From: Chara braunii
Taxonomy: Eukaryota > Streptophyta > Charophyceae > Charales > Characeae
Length of the DNA stretch: 64,000 nt
NCBI GenBank assembly: GCA_003427395.1
Contig: BFEA01000027.1
Span: 1,901,657 to 1,965,656, forward strand
Reading direction: 5' to 3'
Position numbers and translations under genes: made by a program. Positions within the stretch are counted from its first letter, which is position 1. The number at the start of each line of letters is the position of its first letter. The notes under the pieces are model-generated. The model was not told the origin of the DNA. It was given only the letters and a program-made list of their open reading frames with translations, and did no database searches. Of this stretch, positions 33,401-43,570 are shown piece after piece.

Positions 33401-35438
33401 TTTCTTATATAAGAGAGTTGTGACCCCTTGTCCGATCATTCCCCCAAACAAACCCTCGTTCTGCACCGCCTTGACATATTCCATGGTATCCTCACTCGGG
33501 GGATCCCAGAATTGTACCCTGAATTCCTTAGTGAACGAGTCTATCCCAGATGTTTGCTCCTCTTCCATGCCTTGGAGGACCTCCCAGACCTCTTGTGGAG
33601 CTAGTGGGCTGTCCACAATGCCCCTTTGCTCATGTGTGAGGCGCGTGTGTATGACCTGCAGCAATGTGTCCCTCGCTTGATGGACCTAGTCCAACTGCTT
33701 ATTGGGGGTCTCATATGTGAAGAGGTTTGTGTAATATCTGGCAGTGTAGTCCGCAATTGTGTAAGCGTTGGTCACAGGCGGGGCTGTGTCGTCCAGTACG
33801 TGCCTGAGCCTAGGAACAGTGGCAACTCTTGCTTTGGCCTTAGCCTTATTGAAGAAGGCTTTCCCCATCGTTCCATCAGTGTGCTCCTTTTTTATTTTCG
33901 CTTGCATTCTCCATGCCTGTCTCTATTGGTCCACGTAGGCCTGGAGGTGGTCCCGGACCTCTTGGAGTCTCTCATAGGAGGGGTGGTGCAGCGGGTCGTT
34001 CATCAGTTCTTCGTCCCATTCTTCGAGATCCCGCATGAGTTTGTCAAGGAGAGCTTTTTGGTCCCTGGCATGTTGGATGGAGAACTTCTTAGCCCTGTGC
34101 CTTAGTTGTATCACCCCATCGTTGAACTAGTTCACTCTTTCACCCAACTCCGGTTTTCGAGTTCGCCAACATTCCCAGAAAGTGGTGACGAGCTCTTTAA
34201 ATTTGGGGAGGGAGAGCATCGAGGCATTGAACTTGTAAAACCAGGTCCTCGCTAGATGTGGTTATGGAATGACAGTCCCAGCGTAATCATCCTATGGTCG
34301 AAGGACTTACAAGGGCTAATTGTTGTGATCTCCCTTGTGGTAACGAGACCCATCAAATCCTTTGACACCAGTGTGAGGTCGATTCGTGAGTTGGCCAGAC
34401 CGGCTGAGACCGTGCTCACCCCGAGACGAGAGGCATGTAAATGCTTTTTGGATGGGGTGGAGCAATCTGTACGCGTCCTCAAGTTGTCTATCTGTCATAA
34501 GTTGCTTCAGCATGAGGACATCTGGGCCACAACTCGCCACTTGGGAGGGCGTCAAACTTTGACGTTGGGATGTGGATCTGCGGTTCATCGTGGGGTCAAG
34601 CGTGGTGTTGAAGTCACTTGCTATAATTATAATTGGGGCATCGTCAGGCAAGTGGTGGTGAAGGCCGAGCCAAAGGTCCACTCTACCTGCGGGGTCATTT
34701 GACGCATACACACTGACCATGTAAAAGTCTTCGGCTTCATATTGCAGTTTTACGCAGACCCATCTACCTTGGTGTTTGTCGTAGTCCCATGAGAGCGGTT
34801 TGAGCTTGGAAGAGGGCTTCATATTGCAGTTTTACGCAGACCCATCTACCTTGGTGTTTGTCGTAGTCCACTGAGAGCGGTTTGAGCTTGGAAGAGGGCA
34901 GGAGTCAGATGACCACTCCGCTAGATGCTCTTTCCACAGCAGATGCAGAGTAAGATGAGTCCGACCATACACTTTTCTCTTTTGCCATAAGGGTCGGTGT
35001 GTGCTGCAGATAAGTTTCTTGGATGCAGATCACATCTGGCCATGCTCTCGTCAACGGGCATCTGAGCATGTCCCAAATGGCATCTTTTTTTCCCTGTGAT
35101 GCCTGAACCAGACCGTTCATGTTCAGCGAGGGAATGTCAATGTCCACTCGTGCTAGCTTAGCTGCCCATTGGGGCTGCCTTCTGTTCGAGGGGAAAATCG
35201 GGGGGGATCGGGGGCATTGAGGGGGTTGGGGAGACACTAGGGGGGGCAGGTGCACGTGAGGGGGACGCAAGGAGTGTGTGGTGTGGAGTTCCGTCTCAGG
35301 AGGGTGAGCAGAATGCGGGTCCATTGTTGGGAGTTCATTCACCCTGAAGTGAACAGGTTGGGGGCCTGCATCATCGTGCCTCTTATTTAATCCATTCAGG
35401 GGGGCTATGCGTGTTTGGCTGCATGTCTGTGTCAACAT
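30417..35438 (-). pseudogene. LINE-1 ORF2: endonuclease, reverse transcriptase, zf-RVT
   Basis: Endonuclease: DIDIPSLNMNGLVQASQG and ICIQET (catalytic Glu), IIIIASDFN (34.6 kb), SRIDLTLVS and KSFDHRMI (catalytic His), the exonuclease-endonuclease-phosphatase fold used to nick target DNA. RT: TSGIDSFTKEF, NIRNYRPITLL, LQRSVRQGDPIAPLLF and FADD at 32868-32879. Downstream, an open frame of 617 codons (32270-30417) carries the zinc domain (CAHC, then HCLLACP) and ends in a Pro-rich tail (PHPPPHPLQ) unlike the other LINEs here. An 82-bp tandem duplication at 34734-34899 and further breaks between 33.1 and 34.3 kb disrupt it. Confidence 0.88.
34734..34899. repeat. 82-bp tandem duplication inside LINE-1 ORF2
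   Basis: gcttcatattgcagttttac starts at 34734 and again at 34816. The copies differ by only two or three bases (gtcccatgag against gtccactgag). 82 is not a multiple of three, so the duplication shifts the endonuclease frame. High identity means it is recent, or a local assembly error. Confidence 0.85.
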
Positions 35439-35496
35439 TAGTTTCCATTATGGTTTGCAGGCCAGACACTTCAGTTCCCAGCCATCCACGACCGAT

Positions 35497-37237
35497 TCAG
35501 TCCTTGGTTTTTACTGGGAGAACAAATGGCGGGTCATCCCACTGGTTATGTTTGTCCAACACATTGTCCTCTAGGAAGATTTGCATGAACGACATGACCA
35601 TGCTGAGGGTCCAGGCAAGATTTGTTCTGAATCGGTCTATGGAGAGGTTCATGAGGTCGTGGTGAGCAAACCATGTGAAACTTGTCGGTATTTTCAAGGA
35701 TCTGGTTTTGTAATCCATCAACACAATGACCGGGTATAACACCCTTGGGGAATGATGGTGAGGAAGGCAGAACGGCACCCCGGACACCTCCTATGTCTCT
35801 TGGCACCAATCTTTTAGATGCTTGAGGATTACTGCGGTGGAGGGATTGCCCCTCCATCCCTCCACTGTAAGGCCCTTCGGGTCCGGTGGCTGTTTGGGAT
35901 AGCAGTCTAGAGGAGGTCTGAGCCCCAACAGCCATTGGCCACCTTCTCTTTCTCGGGTCAGCGGAAGTATGACCACTCCCGGTGGAGTTTCCACTGGGGC
36001 GTCATCATCCACTTGGAGTCTCGCCCGATTTCTTAGTTTCTGGGGGGGGCGGTCCTTAAGTGTGTCTGGATTTTGTGATGCTGGCGTTGAGACCGGGGGA
36101 TGGTGACCACAGTTATTGTGTGGTCTTTGTGTTTCTCCCTGATTTGTGGTCCCCCCTGTATTGCAAGGTGGTGGGGGGATTGTTGTTCCTCCAGATGAGT
36201 GGGTGCAGCAATAGGGGGGTCGTGCAGGGTGGTGTAAAGTTCTTGGACCAGCAGCTTGGGCCAAGCCAGCCCCTCGTGGACGAAGGCCTCCTCTTGGGTG
36301 TCCGGCCAGCCCAAGTCCTGTGTGGTTTGTTTCTGACATAGTCTGTTAGTTGCATACTCCTCTATTTTGTCCAGAAACTCGTTGACCACAAGGACAATGG
36401 CCGCTCCCACGCCCATCCAATCAATGGACGCGATGTCCTTATATTTTTCAACGGTGGCCAGAACATGAGGGTTGAACATTAGCACTCTTTTAGCGTCGAG
36501 TCGTCGACCCAGGGCCAGTATTTGTTAGCAAGTTTGTCCTGTGCTCCATCCGCCAACATGGAAAATATCTTGGCAAGGGTCCACTTCGTGAAGAAGGCCA
36601 ACTTTTGTTTAACCTCATCATTGGCTGCCAGCGGAGGGGGGGGCAGGGGCCGAGCTGTCCTGTTCAAGCGGGGCCGGAGTCTGGGTCATTTCGACGTCAG
36701 CATTCGCCTGTAGCAGGGATCGGCGTTGCGTGTTCGACGAGAGCTCGTCTGGGGCCACAGGCTGCATCGGACTATTCGGTGTCTGGAGTTTATGTTGCAT
36801 TTGTCTTTCCTGCTCAAGCTGCCAGAACATCCATAGCTGTTGTTGTTGTTGTTGCAGGATAAGCTCCTGTTCACAGTGAAGCGGTTGCTGCCACTGCAGG
36901 TGGAGGTGTTGCAAGATCTGTTGTTGGTGGAGCACCCTTTGTTGGTGCTGCTGGTGGTGGTACTGTGCCAGCTGAGCTTGTAATAGGAGGTGGGCCTGGT
37001 CCTCGCACCCCGTGTGTTGTCGGATCTGTTGTTGTTGGCAGTCATGCGGTTGCGCTTGGTGCAATGAGTGGGCATATATGCGTTGGTGCAGAAGATCTTG
37101 TTGCCATTGTTGTTGTTGCTGTTGTTGGCAATTGTGCCGCATGCTGCACAGCTTGCTGCAGCTGGATTTGGTGCTGTGCCTCCCCCGCTTGCTCCTGTTG
37201 TTGCTGCGCCAGTTGTTGCGGCTGCATTAGCATTTGC

Positions 37238-37276
<39 letters not shown>

Positions 37277-37404
37277 GCCACACGCTGCACAGCTTGCTGC
37301 AGCTGGATTTGGTGCTGTGCCTCCCGTGCTTGCTCCTGTTGTTGCTGCGCCAGTTGGTGCTGCTGCCTTAGATTTTGCTGTTGGCATTGCGCCTCGTGGT
37401 GCAC
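35497..37404 (-). pseudogene. LINE-1 ORF1, glutamine-rich
   Basis: The N-terminal region (about 37404-36640) is dominated by Gln: runs of Q, LAQQQQEQAREAQHQIQLQQ and its near copy LAQQQQEQAGEAQHQIQLQQ from a direct repeat (plus strand about 37145 and 37287). The middle has FFTKWTLAKIFSMLADGA and SIDWMGVGAAIVLVVNEF. The C-terminal part (36075-35497, one TAG) has LKIPTSFTWFAHHDLMNLSI and NLAWTLSMVMSFMQIF. Two frameshifts (near 36640 and 36480) separate the parts. Its place before the endonuclease ORF fits the ORF1 nucleic-acid-binding protein, but I see no zinc knuckle or RRM signature. Confidence 0.6.
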
Positions 37405-37483
37405 TTGGGCTTACCAGAGCCGAGAATGAAGACAGTTTTAGGGCTGAGGTGTTGAATTTAAAATGCCCAGGGGGTACCCAATA

Positions 37484-37628
37484 CCCTTAGAGCCTAGCTC
37501 AGGGGGTACACCAATGAACTGTTGAAATACAGACTGGAGTTCGAATCCAGATGGTGGAACTTGATGAGCCTGAATTGCCTGGGGCCGATCAGCTCAATGA
37601 TGATATCTCAAGGCCGTCACCCTTCTTT
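37484..37628 (+). mobile_element. tRNA-derived SINE, family 1, copy 2
   Basis: A near-consensus A box, tagctcaggggg (37495-37506), and B box, gagttcgaatcc (37537-37548). The 3' body, cctggggccgatcagc then tgatgatatctcaaggccgt, matches copy 1 (17830-17985). A T-rich stretch follows. Confidence 0.75.
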
Positions 37629-37653
37629 TCTTTTTTTTTAATTAAAAAAATGG

Positions 37654-37763
37654 TCTGCGCTTAATATGAGTGTGAAGGGACAGGCCCAGTATAATTCCCC
37701 TATGGTCAAAGGATCTGCATGGACTGAGGGCGAGGATGTAGGCCACTATCGAGAGACCCACCA
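37654..37763 (-). pseudogene. LINE endonuclease C-terminal fragment
   Basis: Minus-strand translation contains SPCRSFDHRGIILGLSLHTH, which parallels SPCKSFDHRMITLGLSFHNH of LINE-1 ORF2 (plus position about 34260-34320). It ends abruptly at 37763, where a tRNA-derived SINE (family 2) begins in the same orientation. Confidence 0.6.
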
Positions 37764-37764
37764 G

Positions 37765-37860
37765 AGTTTGTCATTGTAGCCCTGATGGTTTTGGAATCAA
37801 ACTGGTGACCTTGGCTACAACAGCCGGATGCCTTAGTACCACCGCAACTCTGACTCGGTG
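37765..37860 (-). mobile_element. tRNA-derived SINE, family 2, copy 1
   Basis: On the minus strand, gcggtggtactaaggcatcc (A-box region) and agtttgattcc (B box, 37793-37803) are followed by atcagggctacaatgacaaa. The arrangement matches copy 2 at 38241-38340. Confidence 0.6.
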
Positions 37861-37978
37861 CACACAATTAAAGTCGTACTGGTCATGATTCTGAATGTTT
37901 CTGAGTTTTCCTTTTCTTCAATTGTTCTTAGCCAAAGCCGGGTAATGGCACCGGTAGCTCATCCTTGTATTCTGATAA

Positions 37979-38069
37979 CGGACGCTGGGCCCGGTTCCCA
38001 GCCGTGTTGCTCCCCACGAATAGATTGGAGCATCGTCTCTTTTTTTTTAAAAAAAAAAAAAAAAAAAAA
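37979..38069 (+). mobile_element. LINE-tail variant without hairpin (subfamily 2)
   Basis: Head gacgctgggcccggttccc through cgaatagattggagc (37980-38031), then catcgtctc, a T-run and poly(A) to 38069. It matches 26743-26836. Confidence 0.55.
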
Positions 38070-38240
38070 GCCCACCCCAGCACCCTTGCAGCAAGGATTT
38101 TGACAAGACATCCATGAGATCCTGCACAGGCACCAGCATCCACGCAGAATCCAAGACCCTCCACCGGTGCCAGCATCCACACAGACACCATCATCCAGGT
38201 AACCACCTCTGGCTGGTTACTGCGCTCGTACACTATTGGT

Positions 38241-38340
38241 AAGTTTGTCATTCTAGCCCTGATCATTCCGCAGCCCAACGGAATTGAACCAGTGACCTCC
38301 GCTATAACAACCGGATGCCTTACCACTGCGACTGTGCAAA
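38241..38340 (-). mobile_element. tRNA-derived SINE, family 2, copy 2
   Basis: Minus strand: gtcgcagtggtaaggcatcc (A-box region, 38313-38332) and ggttcaattcc (B box, 38280-38290), then atcagggctagaatgacaaa. The head resembles a tRNA, and the distal part is shared with copy 1. Confidence 0.65.
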
Positions 38341-38825
38341 ATCCATGGAACCTGTCAGTGGCAACCAGCCCCATGGGAAAGAAGAAATCAGGTTTTCTTT
38401 GGTTTCTCGACTGGTGTGGCGAAGCCTTAGGACTAAATTCAACAAAATTTGACTCCTGGTCCTCCAGGAGCTATTTACTTATACCAACCAAATGATTTCA
38501 TTCAATTCCCTTATACTGGTAATATTCCAAGACCTCATCGACTACCAAAAAGGGGAACAAAAGTTGTACTGTCCTGATGTCATGTTTTTCTTTTTTCCTT
38601 TTTTTGGTTTCTTTTTTGGGGGATTTCCTGGGTGAGGTTCCACTGGCAAACAGGCTGGGATTTTAAGCCTGAACCTGGACGTGTTTAGTGACACGTGCAG
38701 AAAATTGCAATGGATCTGCTTTTCTGCATTTCAGCATTACAAGACGTCCAAATTCAGGAGCTTCCTCCACTCTTCTTGCTAGTCGGACCTCGCCCCTTAT
38801 GTCTCCGAAAGAGACCTTTCTTGTG

Positions 38826-38922
38826 GACGACGACGACGACGACGATGACGTCGTCGTCGAAGAAGAAGAAGAAGAAGAAGAAAGAAGAAGAAGAAGAAGA
38901 AGAAGAAGAAGAAGAAGAAGAA
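38826..38922. repeat. (GAC)n / (GTC)n / (GAA)n trinucleotide tract
   Basis: GAC units turn into GTC units (self-complementary), then GAA units to 38922. Runs of charged residues in open frames here are not genes. Confidence 0.9.
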
Positions 38923-39119
38923 CTACGTGGGAGTCACAAAAAAGTTTATAAATGCATTTGAAACAGCGTTTCTGCAGTCCAGTCAGGGCCGCAGTTAGAA
39001 ATGCAGTCCAAACTCCAATTTGCGGAAAAGTTGTGCAGCCCAGTTTGAGACTGCAATCTAGCCCCTCACGGGGGAGGGCCCGGTAGAGACTGTAGAGGCC
39101 TCTCCGTGCGCACATTTCG

Positions 39120-39120
<1 letters not shown>

Positions 39121-39186
<66 letters not shown>

Positions 39187-39226
39187 CGCTCGCTCGCTCG
39201 CTGTCTCGCTCTGTGCGCACATTTCG

Positions 39227-39282
<56 letters not shown>
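39121..39282. repeat. (TC)n microsatellite running into the gap
   Basis: Two TC arrays, each preceded by gtgcgcacatttcgag (about 39105 and 39211), with a short CGCT array between them. The array probably caused the assembly gap. Confidence 0.95.
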
Positions 39283-40248
39283 NNNNNNNNNNNNNNNNNN
39301 NNNNNNNNNNNNNNNNNNNNNNNNNNNNNNNNNNNNNNNNNNNNNNNNNNNNNNNNNNNNNNNNNNNNNNNNNNNNNNNNNNNNNNNNNNNNNNNNNNNN
39401 NNNNNNNNNNNNNNNNNNNNNNNNNNNNNNNNNNNNNNNNNNNNNNNNNNNNNNNNNNNNNNNNNNNNNNNNNNNNNNNNNNNNNNNNNNNNNNNNNNNN
39501 NNNNNNNNNNNNNNNNNNNNNNNNNNNNNNNNNNNNNNNNNNNNNNNNNNNNNNNNNNNNNNNNNNNNNNNNNNNNNNNNNNNNNNNNNNNNNNNNNNNN
39601 NNNNNNNNNNNNNNNNNNNNNNNNNNNNNNNNNNNNNNNNNNNNNNNNNNNNNNNNNNNNNNNNNNNNNNNNNNNNNNNNNNNNNNNNNNNNNNNNNNNN
39701 NNNNNNNNNNNNNNNNNNNNNNNNNNNNNNNNNNNNNNNNNNNNNNNNNNNNNNNNNNNNNNNNNNNNNNNNNNNNNNNNNNNNNNNNNNNNNNNNNNNN
39801 NNNNNNNNNNNNNNNNNNNNNNNNNNNNNNNNNNNNNNNNNNNNNNNNNNNNNNNNNNNNNNNNNNNNNNNNNNNNNNNNNNNNNNNNNNNNNNNNNNNN
39901 NNNNNNNNNNNNNNNNNNNNNNNNNNNNNNNNNNNNNNNNNNNNNNNNNNNNNNNNNNNNNNNNNNNNNNNNNNNNNNNNNNNNNNNNNNNNNNNNNNNN
40001 NNNNNNNNNNNNNNNNNNNNNNNNNNNNNNNNNNNNNNNNNNNNNNNNNNNNNNNNNNNNNNNNNNNNNNNNNNNNNNNNNNNNNNNNNNNNNNNNNNNN
40101 NNNNNNNNNNNNNNNNNNNNNNNNNNNNNNNNNNNNNNNNNNNNNNNNNNNNNNNNNNNNNNNNNNNNNNNNNNNNNNNNNNNNNNNNNNNNNNNNNNNN
40201 NNNNNNNNNNNNNNNNNNNNNNNNNNNNNNNNNNNNNNNNNNNNNNNN
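39283..40248. other. assembly gap (966 N)
   Basis: Undetermined bases. Open frames spanning it are artefacts. Confidence 1.
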
Positions 40249-40857
40249 GGGAGGGATGGGCCACAATCTTCAGCGGGAGAGAGAGCGAGGGAGAGAGAGA
40301 GGCCAGAATTTCCTACTGTAGTTGGCGGCGAGAGAGAGACAGAGAGACACGTGGTAAAGTTTCCTATAGCAGCTTGCCGGTCTTGGGGATGTGACTCGCT
40401 GGACTCATAAGGGACGGCTGCCAGGTAACAGGTGCACGAGCAACAGTCACACAGTTGTGAATGAAAGCCAACAGAAGACATGGTATTGTTGATGATTGTA
40501 CTGGGGTTTAGTTGATTAAAGAAAGAAAGACAAATGGCCATGGGAGGAAAATGAAAAAAATACCATCCTCGACACATATTCGACATATAGCATCTACTGT
40601 CCCAATCAGCAGGATCTTTGGTTTTCCTTCTGTTTTTTTTCTGGTGGCCGGGTCTTTTTTTATGGAGGAGCAAGAGCATCTCCACAGGGAATCTCCTGTC
40701 CCTCAACTTATCCTGCTGCCTTTCCCTTGTCTTGTCGGACAAGCTTTATATGCCCCTCTTCCCCTGAATAGAACTCGTGTTCATTATTGCTGAATCTAGA
40801 CTGAAAAATTACTCCAAATACCACTGTCAATGAGCTTCTTCTGAGAAATTGCGAAGG
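40249..40857. other. unassigned, with a TIR-family fragment
   Basis: GA-rich at first (40270-40350). At about 40757-40825, cttcccctgaatagaactcg and tgaatctagactgaaaaatt match the internal part of the CTACCGTCTTCACCCGAA element family. Confidence 0.4.
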
Positions 40858-40861
40858 TTAA

Positions 40862-41040
40862 AGCACCAGTACATGGGCACCTGGTCCACGGGCCTGACAC
40901 CTCATCTTCTGGAGGCGCGAAACAAAAACGCGACCGCTGATCAAATTTATCAATGACGGGCCCAGCATTTGACGTTGCAGCCTCGTTTTCTTGTGGCGAG
41001 AAGTTTCGGACTGCAAGGCTGGGGCCTTGTAGCCTTGCAG
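40862..41040 (+). mobile_element. TTAA-flanked MITE end (fourth or fifth family member)
   Basis: TTAA at 40858-40861 followed by agcaccagtacatgggc, which matches the terminal repeat of MITE 1 with two changes. The right end was not found; 41040 is a guess. Confidence 0.4.
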
Positions 41041-41154
41041 AAATATGTTCATCAGCTACTCCAAAAAATTTGCTGCTTTCGCAGCTCGGTATCGGTACTG
41101 GACCACTATGGCTCAGCCTGGACCCACCCGCCAAAAAATAAAAGAAGTGCGCCA

Positions 41155-41265
41155 CTACCGTCTTCCCCCGAACATAACGCACCCTGAAATTGAACGTATG
41201 CAAGCTATATTTCCGGTCCGGTACAGCCAAGGTGAGGGTGCGTTGTGTTCGGGGGAAGACGGTAG
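41155..41265. mobile_element. 111-bp foldback MITE with 31-bp arms
   Basis: Arms 41155-41185 and 41235-41265 are reverse complements at 30 of 31 positions (left arm begins ctaccgtcttcccccgaa). The terminal sequence matches the family seen at about 25576 and 26631. The 49-bp centre is non-coding. Confidence 0.8.
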
Positions 41266-41421
41266 CCATTCGGAAAGCCTTCAAAAACGGGGGGCGCCCA
41301 AATGTGAAGTTCTTGGAAAAAAAAAAGCTTGCCGTGCAGTGCAGTGCCTCCAGGCCTAGGTGTACTGGTGGGAAGGGAAACACTCACCATTGAGCAGCAT
41401 AACCTGACAGATCGATGAGTA

Positions 41422-42747
41422 AGGGTCTCGTTAGACACTCCTAAAAGTGCCTGTTTTTAGGATTGCGTCTTGGTTGCGCACAATCCTAAATCCAATTTTG
41501 AGATCGAAAATGTGAGAACGGCGGTAGGACGAGTCCTAAAGGATTGTAAAGGTATAAAAGATGTGTATTCACAATGGAAAAGGTAAGGATTGAGGGCAAA
41601 GAAATATCTGAGCTTGTGCAACAGGTCATGGAAACAGAAATAAGATCTCAATGGGATAAGACTAAATCTAGGCTTAATACACTCCAGAAAAAACAGGATA
41701 TCAAGAAAGGTATTCAGAATTTCACAAAGGACTGGCTGGGTGGGTGAATCTGCAAGAAGGAAATTGGGAAACATGGAGTGGCCAGGGGGGGAAGAAGATG
41801 AGATAAATCTCAAAAGAGATTATGGGATTACCTTCCTGGCCTGGTTTGATGTACAGCCAGGAGCTATCTTGAGGTCTCCAGAAGCCTTTCCAGACCCCTT
41901 TCCTATTTCTGAGCTTGCTTTGGTGGATCTTCATTGGTATGGAGGGGGGAGGGATAAAAGGTTTTATTCTCTCATCATTTTGACAGCAAACAAGTGAGTT
42001 TGGTATAAGCAAGAGAGGATGAATGGGTATTAGGGGTTAGACAGGAGGGTGGGCTGCTAAAATTTACATAGTCATCTGGCGGTCAGATTCTGGCTGAAGA
42101 GGCAGCTATTCTTTTGTCACACTTCCCTTTGATCAAATGTTTAAATATACTGTAAATGAGGAACGCTGGACCCGGTTTCCAGCAGGTGCAGTCCCCACCA
42201 ATAGAATGGAGCCAGGGGCAGGGGGTTAGTGGTGGATGCTATTATCATCATCACTAACAACCAGAGTCCGGATAAAGAAAAAAAGAAAAAGAAAAAAAGA
42301 GTCCTAAAGGATTCAAGTTTAGGATTCCCCAGGCAAAATTGTCCTAAATTTTCCAGTAGCCCCTGACCTACTGAAAAATTTAGGATTCCCGCGTTTCACG
42401 GACTCATTGCGTCGCGCGCATGGCACCGTCGACACGGAGTTGCTGGTGCAGAAGCGGTCCGTCGGGTCAGTGGTCGGACATCGGAGGTTTTCTGCGGGTC
42501 CACGAGGGCAACGGCCACGAACGGTAGCCGTTGGCGGGGATTGGACGGACATTGGCAGGAATGGACGGACATTGGCGACGCGGCTGCGTATACGCATATG
42601 AAAACCGGCCGCGGGAGACCTTTTAGGACGAATCCTAAAAGATGATTTTTAGGCTTGCGTGTAACGACGCCGCACAAAATCCTAAAAATCCTTTCGGAAG
42701 AGTCCTAAAATTTTTTGGATTCTTTTAGGAGTGTCTATCGAGACCCT
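41422..42747. mobile_element. DNA transposon/MITE with TCCTAAA-rich ends, host of a LINE insertion
   Basis: Terminal inverted repeats agggtctcgttagacactcc (from 41422) and, reversed, agggtctcgatagacactcc (to 42747) match at 25 of 26 bases. TCCTAAA or TTTAGGA occurs about a dozen times inside, as in elements with transposase-binding subterminal repeats. Without the 753-bp LINE insert and its duplicated target, the element is about 560 bp and non-coding. Confidence 0.75.
41546..42298 (+). mobile_element. 5'-truncated LINE with 15-bp target-site duplication
   Basis: gagtcctaaaggatt flanks the insert at 41531-41545 and 42299-42313. Inside, a decayed ORF2 C-terminus (MEKVRIEGKEISELVQQ, FTKDWLGG, then AFPDPFPISELALVD in other frames) parallels the C-terminus of the LINE at 61174-60611. 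It is followed by 3' UTR, head (42160-42212), hairpin (42224-42262, arms gttagtggtgg and catcatcactaac, loop TGCTATTATCA) and an A-rich tail. A single duplication around the whole unit proves that the hairpin tail belongs to this LINE. Confidence 0.88.
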
Positions 42748-42848
42748 ATTGCCAAAACGCAAAGAGACCCAACAATCAAATCCACAATGACGGGGATAAA
42801 AGCAAGAACAGAGACAAGAGGATAGGAAGGGGGAAGAAGAAAGAGAAA

Positions 42849-43570
42849 CAGTTTTTTTTTTTTTTTAAACAAAACACCCCTGCCGTTGCTAGTGGTGCTG
42901 ATAAGAGCAGACACCGCTAGCACCTGGGGGGAGGCCCCATCTATTGGTGGGGGGCAACACCTGCTGGAAAACGGGTCCAGCGTCCCATGTACAAATTGAA
43001 TGTTGGGAACCATCCGAGAAAAGTTGCGGGGGGGCTGCCAGCATTGATTGCCCTGAAATCCAGGGGATTGACTGAGCAGGGCCTTAGAGAGGAGGGGGAA
43101 CCACCTCATTCTCGAGCCAGATACCTGCCAACCCCTAACTATCCCCCCCTACTCATTGACTCCGAATATTCAAGCTGCGTGGAAAGCTGCTTGGGTAATT
43201 TAGTACAAGAGAGAATAACCTCCCCGGGGGGCTCCGGAGGGCCATTCCTTATCTGAGTATGAGTTAGCAGAAGATGGGTTAACAGAATTGCTCAGTCAGG
43301 ACAGGATTTCTGCCAGGGAAAGGGCATGGAGTGGGAAGGGGTCGGGGAAGTCCGAGGGGTGGCGGAGTGGGAAAGAGGGTTCAATGTTTGTCCAGTCTTT
43401 AAAACATAGGCGGCAGTCTCTCCTCTCTTCCAAATCCCACTGTCCCTTTCCCTCGTCTCCGCTCCATTGTGCTTTCGCAATCCATCCTTCTCTCTCCCCT
43501 CCCACCCAATCTGTGCAAAAAGTTGTGATCCATCTAACCGTACGCAGTACTACACACGTATACAAATTCT
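42849..43570 (-). mobile_element. 5'-truncated LINE fragment (LINE-6)
   Basis: The minus-strand C-terminus (43565-43296) has DWVGGEREGWIAKAQW, LCFKDWTNIEPSFPLR and SDFPDPFPLHALSL, the order seen in the other LINEs. The 3' UTR has gctcagtcaatcccctgga (reverse of about 43060), also found in LINE-2 at 52043 and 52158. It ends with head (42936-42987), hairpin (42887-42922, loop TGCTCTTATCA) and poly(A) (T-run 42852-42866). No target-site duplication was resolved. Confidence 0.75.

Larger units (their letters stand above)
29690..37404 (-). mobile_element. LINE-1 of this window: ORF1, ORF2 and probable 3' tail
   Basis: On the minus strand there is a Gln-rich ORF1 (37404-35497), an ORF2 with AP-type endonuclease, RT and zinc-binding domain (35438-30417), then about 550 bp of non-coding sequence, the conserved head (29796-29850), a hairpin (29736-29784, loop TTCTCCTACCA) and poly(A) (T-rich 29690-29720). 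The tail is assigned by orientation and distance, since no target-site duplication was found. Several frameshifts and stops make it inactive. Confidence 0.75.

Noticed and set aside
36965-37490. Plus-strand Cys/Val/Leu-rich frames at 37 kb
   Set aside because: Antisense shadows of the CAG/CAA-rich LINE ORF1.
38241-38340. Functional tRNA gene
   Set aside because: A and B boxes are present, but acceptor and other stems do not pair well and a second diverged copy with a shared non-tRNA extension shows a SINE.
38663-40742. Long open frames (up to 558 codons) around 39-40.7 kb
   Set aside because: They consist of the gap plus TC/GA microsatellite sequence.
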